In this document: piece by piece, positions 19,440 through 30,573 of the stretch
How the letters are laid out: every line of letters begins with the position of its first letter
Position numbering within the stretch: the first letter of the stretch is position 1
Assembly (NCBI GenBank): GCA_964036045.1
Contig: OZ038381.1
Span: forward strand, 101,747,367 to 101,811,366
Source of the DNA: Eutreptiella sp. 'Long Island Sound 2002'
Taxonomy: Eukaryota > Euglenozoa > Euglenophyceae > Eutreptiales > Eutreptiaceae
Direction: 5' to 3'
Length of the DNA: 64,000 nt
Position numbers and translations under genes: made by a program
Notes under the pieces: generated by a model
Told to the model about the DNA's origin: nothing
Databases searched by the model: none
The model's input: the letters and a program-made list of their open reading frames with translations, nothing else

Positions 19440-21745
19440 CCGGCCCGGGCCTCCATTTGCGTGCACACCCCTTCGGGCGTCCCTATACCCGCACGGCCGT
19501 CTCACCAGGGGGACTCGGGTGTATGCGCTGAGTCCTGGGTGTTGGCATCCGAGGGAGAGTCCCTTTGGACGTCCCTATCGCACCCAACCCTGTCACATCG
19601 GGGAGACTCGGGTGTAGCTGCCAACGCGGGACTCCATCTGTGTGCACACCCCATCAGGCGCCCCTATCCCCGCACAGCCACTGGACAAGGGGACTCAGGT
19701 GCTGGTGTCCGAGGGTATCCCTCCCAACCGTGTCAGATCGGGGGGACTAGAGTGTGACCGCAGACCCAGGATTTGAGAACCACATTTACACCCCAATGTG
19801 TAGCCATATCCCCGCGCAGCCATCTGACCGCAGGGATTTAGTTGCATCCTTCCAGCCAGGGGCGCCGGCGACCGAGGAAGAGTCCCTTTGGGCGTCTCTA
19901 TCCCGCCCGACCACATCATATTGGGGACACTCGGATGCAACCGCCCACCCGGGACTCCATTTGTGCGCACACTCCGGCGGGCATCCCTATACCCGCACGG
20001 CCGTCCTCGCTCCTACCGGGGAGACTTGGGTGCATCCTCCGAGCCAGGGGCGCTGGCGACCGAGGGAGAGTCACTTTGGGCGTCCCTATCCCGCCCAACC
20101 AAACAAGATTGGGGGGAGTCACATGTAATCGCCGACCCGGGACTCCATTTGCACACGCACCCCGTCGGGTGTCCCTATCCCCGTACCCCCATCCTACTGG
20201 GGGGACTCAGGTGTATCCGCCAAGCCGCGGGAGTTAGTGTCCGAAGAGATTGTCTCTTTGGCCGTCCCTATCCCGCCCGGTGACATTAGATTGGGGGGGA
20301 CTCGGGTGTAACCGCCGACCCGGGACTTAATCTGCATGCACACATGAGGCGTCCCTATCCCTGCACGGCCATTTGACTGGGGGGATTCGGGTGCAGCTGC
20401 CAAGCCAGTGGTGCTCCCCCGATCGGATGGCCGTGCGGGGATAGGGACGCCCGATGAGGTGTGAACGTGTCCCTAGAATCCCGCGTTGGGGGTTACACCC
20501 TAGTCCCTCCGATCTGATGCGGTTGCGCGGGATAGGGACGTCCAAAGGACTCGCCCTCGGACGCCACCACTCCAAGCTCGGCGGATACACCCGGGTCCCC
20601 TAGTCAGGTGGCCACGTGGGGATAGGGGCACCCGATGGGATGTGAATTTTTTCTTGGAATCCCGGGTCGGTGGCTGCATTCGAGTTCCTCTGATCTGACA
20701 CGGTCCGGCGACATGGGGGCACCCAAAAGGACAATCCCTCGTACACCAACACCCTTGGCTCGGCAGATACACCCAAGTCCTCACAGTCAGATGACCGCAC
20801 GGGGATGGGGAAACCCGATAGGTTACACCCGAGTCCCCCCCGATCTGACACGACCAGGCGGGATAGGGACACCCAAAGGGACATTCCGTTGGACACCAGC
20901 GCCCATGGCTTGGCGGATACACCCGAATCCCCCCGGTCAGATGACCGTGCGGGGATAGCACTGACCGATGGGGTGCGCACGCAAATGGGGTCCCACATCG
21001 GCAGTTACACCCGAGTCCCCCCCCCCCTGGATTTGACACAGCCGGGCAGGATAGGTATGCCCAAAGGGACACTCTCGTTGGACACCAACACCCCTAGCCC
21101 GGCGTGTGCACCCGAGTCCCCCCGGTCGGACGACCAGCCGGGGATAGGGACACCCAATGGGGAGTGCACGCAAATGCAGTCCTGGGTTGGCAGTTACACC
21201 CAAGTCCCGTTGATCCGACACGGTCGGGCGGGATAGGGACGTCCAAAGGGACACTCCCTTGTATCCAGCGAGGCAGGAGTGCTAGAATCGAGGGAGTGTC
21301 CCTTTGGGTGTCCCTATCCGGCCCAACGCTGTCTGATCGGGGGGACTTGGGTGTAACCGCAGACCCGGTTCTAGAAACACGGTCACACCCCATCTAGCGT
21401 CCCTATCCCCGCACGGCCGTGCGACTGTGGGGACTCGGGTGTATCCGCTAAGCGAGGGGTGTTGGTGTCCAAGGGAGTGACCCTTTGGGTGTCCCTATCC
21501 CGCCCGGCCATGTTAGATCGTGGGGGACTGGGATGTAACCGCCGACTAGGGAATCCAAAACCGCACTCACACCCCATCGGGCGTCCCTATCCCCATGCGG
21601 CCATCTAACCGAGGGGACTCGGATGTTTCCGCCGAGCCACGGGTGCGTGAATCCGAGGGCAGTGTCCCTATGGGCGTCCCTATCCCGCTCAATCGTGCCA
21701 CATCAGGGGGACTAGGGTGTAACCACCAACCCGGGACATCTGCAC
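19440..21745. repeat. Satellite array, ~180-190-bp unit, with internal strand switches
   Basis: About a dozen imperfect units occur. Each contains two copies of the phrase CGTCCCTATCCCCGCACGG or its variant CGTCCCTATCCCGCCC, plus GGGGGGACTCGGGTGTA, GGGACTCCATTTG and CGAGGGAGAGTCCC. Unit starts judged by the GGGACTCCAT phrase are at about 19,952, 20,141 and 20,322, so the period is 181-189 bp. Units point one way at 19.44-20.40 kb, the other way at 20.41-21.26 kb, and back at 21.27-21.75 kb. Open frames through the array are artefacts of repetition. Confidence 0.88.
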
Positions 21746-21770
21746 CCCTTTGTGATCCCACCAAACCCCC

Positions 21771-22538
21771 TTGTTCTTGCCAGGTCATCATGGCCGCGGG
21801 GACTCGGGGTTCACCGTGGGGCGAGTCCCCCCACCCCTAGCTAGCCAATATCACGAGGATTTCTACCCTTGCCGCCGGGGACGATCCGCGCCCTTGGGGC
21901 GCCCGTACCATACCATATCATACCATACCCTACCGTACGGTACCCCTACTACTAGATGGGTGTTTCATCCTATTGCGGAGGAAGAGTGTTGGAGGAATAT
22001 TCCGGTGTGGGTGAATGCAACCACGTGCCATGGGTCCCTCTCACCCTGCCCGTGGCGGACAAGGTGCATGTGCCCGCTTCAACAAGGTTCTTTGGGGAGG
22101 TGGTTCCAATGCACCGGCTGCAGGGTCCCAGTGGAGGAAAATGAAGGAAAGTGGGTGGAGTTATGTATTACGTTGAGGTGCGGTGGTTACCCCGCGGAGA
22201 GCCCCTTAGCTAGTGGTAGCCAGGCTAGCAAGCCTCCCCGAGAGGGATCTAGGGCTTTTACCCATTCCTCCGGCCATCCCCAGGTTGCCAACCGGAGGTT
22301 TACATTATACAATACTATGGGTCTTTGTTTGTACTACTACTTTACTGAAGACATGGACATCCCAGTGGTAGCCCGTCATGCATGGGGGGATGGCGCCCCC
22401 CACTTGCACGACACAAGCCCGGGTAGGAAGTGTATCACTCCCCATCATTATTTCCAAACAGCACGTACGTGGGGCGATGGTGCCCCCCACTGCAAGACAA
22501 ATTTTTTAGCTTGGAAAGGAGTGGCGCCCCACCACTAG
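21771..22538 (+). CDS. Cys-rich ORF of unknown function
   Basis: This is a 255-residue open frame, longer than expected by chance. I do not recognise the family. It has a Cys-rich centre with CxC and CxxC pairs (TRCMCP, WFQCTGC) followed by VELCITLRCGG, which could bind zinc. The C-terminal ~60 residues repeat a GDGAPH phrase, because the DNA there repeats a short GC-rich palindrome (GGGCGATGGTGCCCC-like). The first part overlaps the end of the satellite flank and a TACCATACCATAC-type microsatellite (21905-21945), so the true start is probably internal. It could be an exon. The surrounding splice signals are not decisive. Confidence 0.3.
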   Translation: MFLPGHHGRGDSGFTVGRVPPPLASQYHEDFYPCRRGRSAPLGRPYHTISYHTLPYGTPTTRWVFHPIAEEECWRNIPVWVNATTCHGSLSPCPWRTRCMCPLQQGSLGRWFQCTGCRVPVEENEGKWVELCITLRCGGYPAESPLASGSQASKPPREGSRAFTHSSGHPQVANRRFTLYNTMGLCLYYYFTEDMDIPVVARHAWGDGAPHLHDTSPGRKCITPHHYFQTARTWGDGAPHCKTNFLAWKGVAPHH

Positions 22539-22851
22539 TATGTGGACCACTACCCTCTGTCCCTCTGTCACACCCAAAGACAGAGAGAAGGGGAGTGGTG
22601 TCCTCCACTCTGGCATGAACCACTCCCCTTTTGTCGCACAGCAGTAGGCAAGGGAATGGCGCCCATGCCCCACCGAACGGACACATCTCTTCCTTGCAAC
22701 TCCCCCATATCACTTTTCCATCATTCCAAAGCTACCCGGATTGAGGTACAACAATGGGAGACGAGGCCCCGTTGCGGTGTCTCTTCGTCTCCTTGCGAGG
22801 ACCTGGGGGCGAAGTGAGGCTACAGAAGCTCTCAAACCCGTGATCCCATGA

Positions 22852-23608
22852 CAGGGGGGGGGGGGGGAAGATGCAAATGAACTATCCAAAAAATAGAGTG
22901 CAAAAAAAAAAGCAAAAAGTACAAATATGTGCAAAAAAGTGCAAATATGTGCAACCATAAAAATGCAATGACAAGGCAACACAATACACAACAGCGCACT
23001 ACACAATGCGCTCCAAACGTAACATTGAGACTAGTGATGTGGTTGTGAGGACACCTTTGCTTTCCGGGGCTCCGTACCTATAAATACGGATGTTGTGGAG
23101 GAGGATAGTGCCCTTGGTTTCGGCATTACGCCACTTTGAACCTACCTTCTTCTTGCATTCCGCTTTTGCCTTGTGTGCCGGTGTTTTTGAGTGGGCATCT
23201 GCAACAGACTTTCGTTTATAATCAACCGGTTTTTGGCACGCCACACACCACATACTCTCACCACTTGGCTCAAAAGTACCAGGAGGATATTGCCATGCCC
23301 GTGAAGCAGATGTCGTCTTTGCCCCGTAGTTCAATGACGTTTTTACCTTCTTTGCCTTGGGCTCATCATCATCACTGTCATTCTCCAGCAAATCAGGTTC
23401 ATTTTCCTCTTCCTCATCATTTGTATGTACCTGCGCACCAGCTTCTGGCTGCGTCACAGACATCAAAAGAGCGAAAGCAACTCTGACAGGGCAATGGAAA
23501 CAAGTGCAAAAAAATACAAAAAAGTGCAAAAAGTGCAAAAAATGGTTGGAAATTGGAAAGTGCAAAAAAAATGCAAAAAAGTGCATTTGCACTTCCCCCC
23601 CCCCCCTG
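22852..23608. mobile_element. hAT-like element 1 (CAGGG-type TIRs)
   Basis: The left end is CAGG followed by a G run and AAGATGCAAATG. The right end, read on the other strand, is CAGG, a G run and AAGTGCAAATG. Subterminal repeats of GTGCAAAAA lie inside both ends. The element is flanked by the 7-bp direct repeat CCCATGA (22845-22851 and 23609-23615). CA-GG ends with ~8-bp target duplications are typical of hAT transposons; here one base may have been lost. It is 757 bp long and contains one zinc-finger ORF, so it is a non-autonomous derivative. Confidence 0.75.
22999..23463 (-). CDS. C2H2 zinc-finger protein inside hAT-like element 1
   Basis: This 154-residue ORF starts at MSVTQPEAGA (23463). 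It has an acidic N-terminal stretch (NDEEEENEPDLLENDSDDDE), a short basic KAKKVK, and a C-x2-C-x14-H-x5-H finger beginning MWCVACQKP. A Lys-rich tail follows. The finger has the same spacing and flanking Trp as the ORF in the neighbouring element at 24602-25144. BED-like or CGGBP1-like fingers form the DNA-binding N-terminus of hAT transposases, so this is probably the remaining 5' part of a transposase gene whose catalytic part has been lost. A polypyrimidine tract and AG lie just upstream (near 23485), so it may be a second exon. Confidence 0.55.
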   Translation of the reverse strand: MSVTQPEAGAQVHTNDEEEENEPDLLENDSDDDEPKAKKVKTSLNYGAKTTSASRAWQYPPGTFEPSGESMWCVACQKPVDYKRKSVADAHSKTPAHKAKAECKKKVGSKWRNAETKGTILLHNIRIYRYGAPESKGVLTTTSLVSMLRLERIV

Positions 23609-24410
23609 CCCATGATCTCGGGGTATACATCGGCTCTGGAGTGAGCTAGGCTACAGGGATGTTTGGAATAGCCCTGCAAACCGCCCACCCCCGGTGGAGC
23701 CCGCCTTGTGCCATCGTGGCTCCCCACGGTGGCGGGCAAGGATGGGGCACGCGCGAACCCGCGACCCGGCGGCCGTAGCTAGGCCGGGTTACCCCAGAAG
23801 CGTGTTAGGGGGAGTATATGCACCGCACACTACTTTTAAAACTTGTTTACCTACAAACGAGTGGCTTTGACACACCTCCGAAAAGACGTAAGGAGAGAGA
23901 ACCCTTGGGTAACCATACGCCGGGGCTGAGCTTCGAGGGCAAGACCTTTAAAGAGCAAAAAACGACATTTGTATAGTGCCTCGTCTTGCAGGATTTGGCA
24001 CTCAAAGCATGGACGGTTTGATGGAACAATTTAGTGCAGCAGTTCAACTCAAGGGTATCACGGACTAGGCCAGGGGGGGGGGGAAAATGCGGTCGCCGGG
24101 ATTGGAAAAAAATGCGGAAAAATGCGGAAAAAATGCGGAAAATGCGAGAAAAAATGCGGCATAAAATGCGGTTTTGCTAAAATGCTATAGGACTCCCAAA
24201 ACCCCTATGTTTATCAAGACGCATGTTGATCTGTTGACACCATCGCTCCATCAATGTGAAGACTACGGCCCCGGCTCAACATGCAAAGCGTGGTAGGGAA
24301 GTCTCACCCTTCTACTGTGGTTTAGGAGGAGGGGCGTTACACCCTCGGCAAGAAGCAGCAGAGCCCCAATACTGCCTCCACCCCATACCCCATTGAAGCA
24401 ACCGGCTATT

Positions 24411-24603
24411 CGCCCCTCAATGGATAGCTTAACCGCCCGTAAGAATACAATGGCGGCTGCCGGAAGCCTTCCCAAGCCCACAGGGTGCCCAGTCCAGTGA
24501 GCTTGGCGTATCGATGCGTTTCGCGGTTCGTTGCCCCCGACTATTCGCCCCTAGTTGGATAGCTTAACCGCCCGTAGGTATACGTTGGCGGCTGTCGGAA
24601 GCT
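24411..24603. repeat. Two ~60-bp direct repeats
   Basis: The phrases CTATTCGCCCCT, GGATAGCTTAACCGCCCGTA and TGGCGGCTG occur in the same order at 24411-24470 and 24538-24603. They lie inside hAT-like element 2, next to the 3' end of its ORF. Confidence 0.8.
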
Positions 24604-25144
24604 ACACTATACAAGGCGCCCTTCGACATCCAAGTTGAAGCGCGCCATAAAAGCCAATCGCCTCATCTGATTCAACAACTTGTTTTGCTTCTTGGAGACG
24701 TTGCCAGCTTGCGAGAAGAACCTCTCCACTGCCCCACTGCTGGTAGGGATGGTGATCAAGAACAACACCGCCTCCTTGAAAAGGGAGTCTGGCCACCTGG
24801 TGCTTTTTGGAGTCCAAATGACATTGGACTGTGCTCTTCGTTGTGTGGCTCACGGGGCATCCACACGCATCGCACCATAGTACTTCAATACCAAGATCAT
24901 TGGTGCGGAGACTCAGGGGATGGCCAGGGAATTGTTCCTTCCGCTTCCCAGGGCCCATGGTGCAATACTTTGCGCCGGCACCACCTCTCCCCTTACCACG
25001 TACTTTGCGGCGGGGTGGGCTATTTCCATCATCAGATGTGGGCTCAGAAGGAGGGCAAGGGGAGGGCATAGCATGTGACATGTCTAAGGGAAAAGGAGCC
25101 ATGTAACAAACAAAAGTGGCGGTGTTGGGAAGGTATGCAAACAC
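24602..25144 (-). CDS. C2H2 zinc-finger protein inside hAT-like element 2
   Basis: This is a 180-residue open frame; a start at an internal Met (MAPFPLDMSH, 25102) is also possible. It contains a Ser/Pro-rich, basic part (SPPRRKVRGKGRGG) and a C-x2-C-x14-H-x5-H finger beginning LWCDACGCPV, followed by a linker and ~50 residues. The finger resembles that of the preceding element. It is likely the DNA-binding N-terminus of a hAT-type transposase with the catalytic part missing. It ends at TAG (24604-24602). Confidence 0.55.
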   Translation of the reverse strand: MFAYLPNTATFVCYMAPFPLDMSHAMPSPCPPSEPTSDDGNSPPRRKVRGKGRGGAGAKYCTMGPGKRKEQFPGHPLSLRTNDLGIEVLWCDACGCPVSHTTKSTVQCHLDSKKHQVARLPFQGGGVVLDHHPYQQWGSGEVLLASWQRLQEAKQVVESDEAIGFYGALQLGCRRAPCIV

Positions 25145-25296
25145 TGACTTGACTACAAAACTACCCTTTAGTTGAACTACACAATGCCACTTGAATGTAT
25201 CCTCTTGAACATTACACTAAGGGACCTGCCCAGAAAATGCGAAAAAAAATGCGGAAAATGCGAAAAAATGCGAATCGCATTTTTCCCCCCCCCCTG

Positions 25297-28154
25297 CTAG
25301 GCGAAAAACCATTAGACAACGGGCCCCCGAGGATGAAGCTGCAGCTACTTGGTCACGCCAGACCACTAAAAAAAAAAAACTCCGCACCGCGCATGTGCCA
25401 CTGTGCGCCGCGTCAGGTGCTCCCCCTTAGCCCGGGGGAACCCCCCTGTTTCACCCCCACACCACGGTGAGGTCACCGCCGCTAGGTGGCCGTGGGGGTA
25501 CTGGGTGGGTCAGGGCATTCAGAGCTACATGCCCCCGGGTTGCCAAAGCCATGTGGTTGCACGCCCTCTCTCACCACCCCAACACATCAGCATCGGGGCC
25601 ATCAACAACCCTCTACTTCAGATACAATTTCTACCTTGGGGGGATGTTTGCCGGGTGAATGCACTTTTGTATTTATAATCCGGATTTTAAATCTAGATTT
25701 ACCCCCCTCCCCCGAAGAAGCCCCCCAGGTAGACCAAAGAGGACTAGAACCCTTCCTCACAGAGCATCTTATATCAGGTGAACCACGTGAATTCAATGTC
25801 AACACGTGTCACTTCTCATGTGCCTAACAAACAACATTATCCCCACAAATGGCTACCTTATGCACCAAATTTGTGGATGATGAGTCCATATGCCCAACTC
25901 AAGGGGCCACTCATTTTGTGGGTTGGAAGTCCAAACCCCCAACTCAAGGTGCCACACACATGGTGAGGGTGTTGTGATGTGTGTGGCTACTATCAACTTT
26001 GAATGCTTACCAAATAAACACACCTTGCCATCAGACATCACTATGGGTCTGTTAACAAACCAAACAAATGCACAAAATGGCTGGACGGTTATGCTACTCA
26101 AGTATCAGAGCTATGAGCCAAAGAACTCCCACAATATTATGCACATGCACAAAAAAAAAAAGCACCACAAATGCGTATTTCTAGTGTTCAATTTTGCAAC
26201 CGACTGAATTGGGCTGACAAATCGGGGTGAATCGGGGAAATTGGGCCCCGATTACCCGGTGCAAAATACACATACACTACAAAGTCACACACAGTACACG
26301 GGGCTACCAAAGGTGCGCGTTGGTGGGTGCTTGCCAATGGTGTGAGAAAAAGAATTATGCATGTTTGATGTTGAATTGCCACCGTTGGGTGGGATGATGT
26401 ATGTGTGACAACGTCTGCATATTTCTAACTTCACTTGTATGGACAAATACCTACACATATTGGCAATTGTGCGAGCAAATGGGTAGACAATCGCAAATGT
26501 TGCCATTAGATGAACATGCATAAAATTTGGGTAATGCTATGGGTAAATGGGAGAACATTCACCACTAAAGTGGGTGCCTGCCCAGCTGATGTTGCCCACA
26601 TTTGTGAGTGCTCATGCATCTCCGCTCCACATGAGCAAGAATGGTACCAAAAAAGGGTGATTGGCTGAGATGAAGGGGGCTTGATGGCTGGTGCGGAAGG
26701 AGTGAATGCCCATGCCCATATCCTAGCATGCTCTGTATACTCCCTCCGTATTGTCACAAGCCCACTTCCGAAACGCCAAGCAATTTGTCCTCGTTGTCCT
26801 CCACAATTCCCAATGCGTTGAACCAAAAAATGCCAGGTAAATTGATGGTTTGGGGTGGAACACATGCACTTCATGGCTCAAACCATCCGTCGATTCATCG
26901 TCTTCTTGCCGAGATTGGTGTTTTGGGGTGATAATACATGCATGTTGAGGTCGTCAAGCCACCATTTTGGTGCATAAGTGGGCTAGAAATACATGCATTG
27001 TGGGCCATGGACCATCAACCCATGTGTGCAACAAAAGGGGGAATTGATGGATGGTCCGTACCCCAAGATGTATGTATCTTTGAAACGAAACACATGTTCA
27101 TGCACCAAAGGCGTGAGTTGACGGATGGTCTGTACCGCAAGAGTTGATGATGAAAAGACCCGTGGAAAAAATGTGGGCACCAGAGGGGTAGTTGAGGGTC
27201 CCAGACGGATGCCTTGGCGAGGGGCACTAAAATTGACCTAGCAAGAGCATAGGTGTTAATCATTATTTCAAAAAAGGGCATGCTGGTCAGAATTAGTTAG
27301 ATGAGGGCCACAATTTTGTTTTCATTGTAGACCCTGCCCTCAAGAAATACATGCACCTTAAGCTTGGGTCATCACATGTTATCATGGCCGCATGTTTCCC
27401 AGGCATCGCTCCCGAAGAACTCTAGGGATGATCATCAACATGGCGTCCAATATTCTTAGCATTTTTATGGGTCCGAACCGCTTGGGGAAGCACTGAGTTG
27501 TACATAAATAAGTCCAAAAAGAACTCTACAATTAGACAACCGTTTCTCTATTCCTGGGCAACATGTCAAGCAACTGCTCCCACAAAGGAGTCCAAAAATC
27601 ATCCTATCTTTTGCTGAATGGGCAAAGTGTGACAACAGTGTGCAGATGGGGTATGGCTATTCGCCATAGCATGCAACTTGCATGTGCTCATTGTATTTCT
27701 ATAGCAGCAGCCTTGGCCATGTGCCATGAAAAGCAATATAAAAACATGAGTGGACAAGCATTTATGTATGCCTTGGCCTAACTTTTTCCTAATTGTGCCT
27801 CACAAAAAACAATCATGGACTGGGATACACGAGTGGAAGCCGTCTTGGGCTCTTCAAAGCCGAGGAAGTCCCCAAATTGGTGTGGTGCATTTGACAAACA
27901 CATGTTGTGACCCAACATTAGGGGGAATCCTTGCACTGCGCATGCACTGCGCACGCACTGCGCGCGCTACTTTTGGACAAGGTCCTCCCGAAAGAACCCC
28001 CAGGCACACCCCTTCCAAATGCCCCTAATTTTCGGTAACCCAAACTACCCTAGCGAAAGACAAATGCAAGCTACCTTCCCCTCAGATAAGACATCATGCA
28101 AAATGCGGAAAACCACACACATATCCTCTTTTCTGTTCAATCGTCAACTAAGTA
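25297..28154. other. No gene recognised
   Basis: Only short open frames occur. At 25890-25970 there are two copies of a CCCAACTCAAGG...CCAC...GTGG phrase related to the mini-hairpin units at 44.5 kb. At 26860-27150 there are loosely repeated phrases (ACATGCA, CATCAACC, GATGGTC) without clear unit borders. I see no RNA gene. Confidence 0.5.
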
Positions 28155-28586
28155 AACCCCCCCCACTTATAACCCCCCCGGTGATAGTAGCATTGCGGAT
28201 TGGTTGAGGGTGCGGGGGGGGGGGTGGGTTATAAGTGGGGGGGGGGGTTATAAGTCCCTTGGTGGCATGGATCCAGACACATTTGCACCTTCAGACGTCA
28301 TTCATCTTTTTGCAATGGAAATTGATTTGGACCTATCTGTGGGAGACCCTGGTGGTGCTGCAGCTCCTCATGATGATGAGGTGGGGAAATTTTCAGATGA
28401 GGAGGTCGTTGACTTGACTGAGGGGGATGAAGAAGTAACAGATTCCCCATTATTGGTAATCCATCCGCTGGCACTTCTTGTTCTATGCTTGTGTGCTGAA
28501 AAAGGGTGGTTATAAGTCCCTGGGTGGCACGGATCTCCCGGGGGGTGGGTTATAAGTGGGGGGGGTTATAAGTGGGGGGGGGGGTT
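28155..28586. mobile_element. Small TIR element built on GGTTATAAGTGGGG motifs
   Basis: The left end reads AACCCCCCCCACTTATAACC and the right end, on the other strand, reads AACC plus a C run plus ACTTATAACC. The motif GGTTATAAGTGGGG recurs at 28227-28250 and 28548-28586. A 20-bp direct repeat (TTATAAGTCCC, TGGCA, GGATC) lies at 28249-28271 and 28512-28535. I found no clear target duplication. It contains a small acidic ORF. Confidence 0.55.
28267..28515 (+). CDS. Small acidic ORF inside the TIR element
   Basis: An open frame of 82 residues from MDPDTFAPSD at 28267, within a frame open from 28204. It is strongly acidic (DEEVVDLTEGDEEVTD) and has a hydrophobic C-terminus. The family is unknown. 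It lies between the two direct repeats of the element, so it may be cargo or an exon remnant. Confidence 0.3.
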   Translation: MDPDTFAPSDVIHLFAMEIDLDLSVGDPGGAAAPHDDEVGKFSDEEVVDLTEGDEEVTDSPLLVIHPLALLVLCLCAEKGWL

Positions 28587-30573
28587 ACAAAATCAGAATG
28601 CTCCGGAGTGGCCTTATTCGAAAGCTCACTCACCCTGCCAGCTAGTACCAAAGCCTCGCATGTGTCCACTTCATCCTCAATTGGACCCGGGGGCAAAATG
28701 GCTTGCAGGAGAGAATCCACGTCAACCTCCGGTTTCCATTTGTGGTACAACCACGCATCCTCATCAGCAGCGATGGATCCTCGCATAGGGCATTCGACTA
28801 TGGTTAGGCAAAAACAAGGGAGTCCGCCACCCCAACTCAAAGGCCCACACCAAAGTGTGGGAGTCCATGGTGGAGATGAGCAAAAAAGTGTGAAATGGGG
28901 GGGGGGGATGGGTGAAAGTGGGTGAATATCCAAAAATGCCATATGCCAATGTGGAAAAAGCATCAAAACCTAGGCTAGGGGCAACAATGATGCCCCTAGT
29001 ATCAAAAAGTATGGGTCTCCAATACGGCTAGACGCCCAAATAGTTGCACTGTGCCTGCACTGCGAGCGCACTGCGCTTGAGGCACCCCCTTGGGCAAGGC
29101 TACACTTGCACTATCAAATTTCAATGGGCTTTCTAGGAGGTTGCGGGATTGTACTAGGATTGTCATGTTCATCTCTCGGAGGTTTGAGTATTGTAGTGTT
29201 CATTTCTAGGAGGTTTCAGGATTGTGCTGTTAATTTCCAGGACGTTACAAGAGTGCACTTTTCATTTCCAGAAGGTTACAAAACTGTGCTGCCATTTTCC
29301 AGGAGGTTCAAGGTTGCACTGTTGACTTCCAGACAGTACTAGGGGTGCACTACTAGATCCCAAGAGGCTCCAGGATTGCACTCCTTCCTCTCCAGGCAGT
29401 CATCAGTTCCGGGCTTGGGTGCCAGAAACCCAAGCATGGCATGTACAAAACTGTCCAGTGTATGCTGAAAGTGGACAACTGTGCAACAAAGGGATTATCA
29501 AAGGCAAGAGGCTTCTACCCACAGAATTCGACCATATCCCATCTGCAAATGCTGAGCGATGCTTGGCAGACCTATGCCCAAACAATATGCAACTATGCCC
29601 AAATGATAGCTAGCAATGCCCAACTGATGGGTACCTATGCCCAAACGATAGTTAGACAGTTACCTATGGGCGATCGTAGATAACCAAGGACTATGGTCAC
29701 ATGAACGGTCACACGGCGAGGTGCAAGCTCAACGAAGACTCAGCAAACACTTAAGCAAATGAACAAAAAGCAATTTTGCTAAATTTCGAAATATGTATTG
29801 TGCATAGCGGCCTGAATAATGTGTGGGGAAAATCACACAAATTTGAAATGCAAAATTACTGCCCTATAGCATGCATCCTTACTCCTGTGAATACCAGTGC
29901 ACATGCGGTCGCAAAATGTTGGGTCACCCTGATGGCCCAGATGCCTTGAGCAACGGCGAGTGCATACAATATGACACGAGTGATGAACCATAGAAGCATA
30001 TGGTCTGGGCAAACAGCAAGTTGAGGGGGAGGCATTGCAAACATGCCGCGACGCTTTTACGGGATACTGCATTGAAGAAGACATTGGCAAGCAAAACGGA
30101 ATACTTGTATTCCACAGCACAAGCATGCCCCCTGAACTGGGATCCCAGCTGCCCACAATGCTAATGATAACAGTGACAGTGATGGTGATGCTCCCACTGT
30201 CGATCGTGTTCGGCCACAAGCGCACATTTTTTGAGAAAAAACTGTTTCTGGCACATTGGCGCAATTTAAATGGCGCTGAGAAACATCTTTTTCCTGCAAC
30301 GTAATGAGTCGCAGTGACGGCAGTGAATCCCCTATTTTTAGATTGTATGCTGCTGTGTCACAACGCTGAAAGCAGTCTGTTTGATGTGGGTGGGTGTTGG
30401 CTAACTGATTAACTGAAGCAGTGATGGCACCAAAATGGCAAAAAATACCAAAGTGTTACGGGGGCTACTTGTGCTGCAGGAGCACCATGCGCTACTTTTG
30501 GGCCGAGGACACACCGAACATCCTGATTTTTACCCCCTCCCACAATGGCCCCTCAGAAGAGCAAACGCTTTGG
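28587..30573. other. No gene recognised
   Basis: A minus-strand frame (28966-28550) ends in an acidic stretch overlapping the element end. At 29130-29400 a loosely repeated phrase (TTCCAGGAGGTT, CAGGATTGCACTG) recurs about seven times with a spacing of roughly 35-40 bp. A similar repetition (TATGCCCAAA) occurs at 29570-29650. Confidence 0.45.

Larger units (their letters stand above)
24071..25296. mobile_element. hAT-like element 2 (CAGGG-type TIRs)
   Basis: The left end is CAGG, a G run, then AAAATGCGG. The right end on the other strand is CAGG, a G run, then AAAAATGCG. Multiple AAAATGCGGA subterminal repeats occur at both ends. CTAGGC borders both sides (24065-24070 and 25297-25302). The 1,226-bp body contains a zinc-finger ORF and two ~60-bp direct repeats (24411-24470 and 24538-24603). 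It is related to element 1 in its ends and its gene, but not in its subterminal repeat sequence. Confidence 0.75.

Noticed and set aside
19239-21254. Long ORFs (up to 190 residues) through 19.2-21.3 kb
   Set aside because: They are produced by a tandem satellite whose units lack stops in several frames on both strands. The predicted proteins only repeat the DNA unit.
19440-21745. CRISPR array
   Set aside because: Units are ~185 bp, imperfect, change strand, have no unique spacers, and the window is eukaryotic.
24411-24603. tRNA genes in the two ~60-bp direct repeats
   Set aside because: No cloverleaf pairing or B box could be drawn by eye; only the direct repetition is supported.
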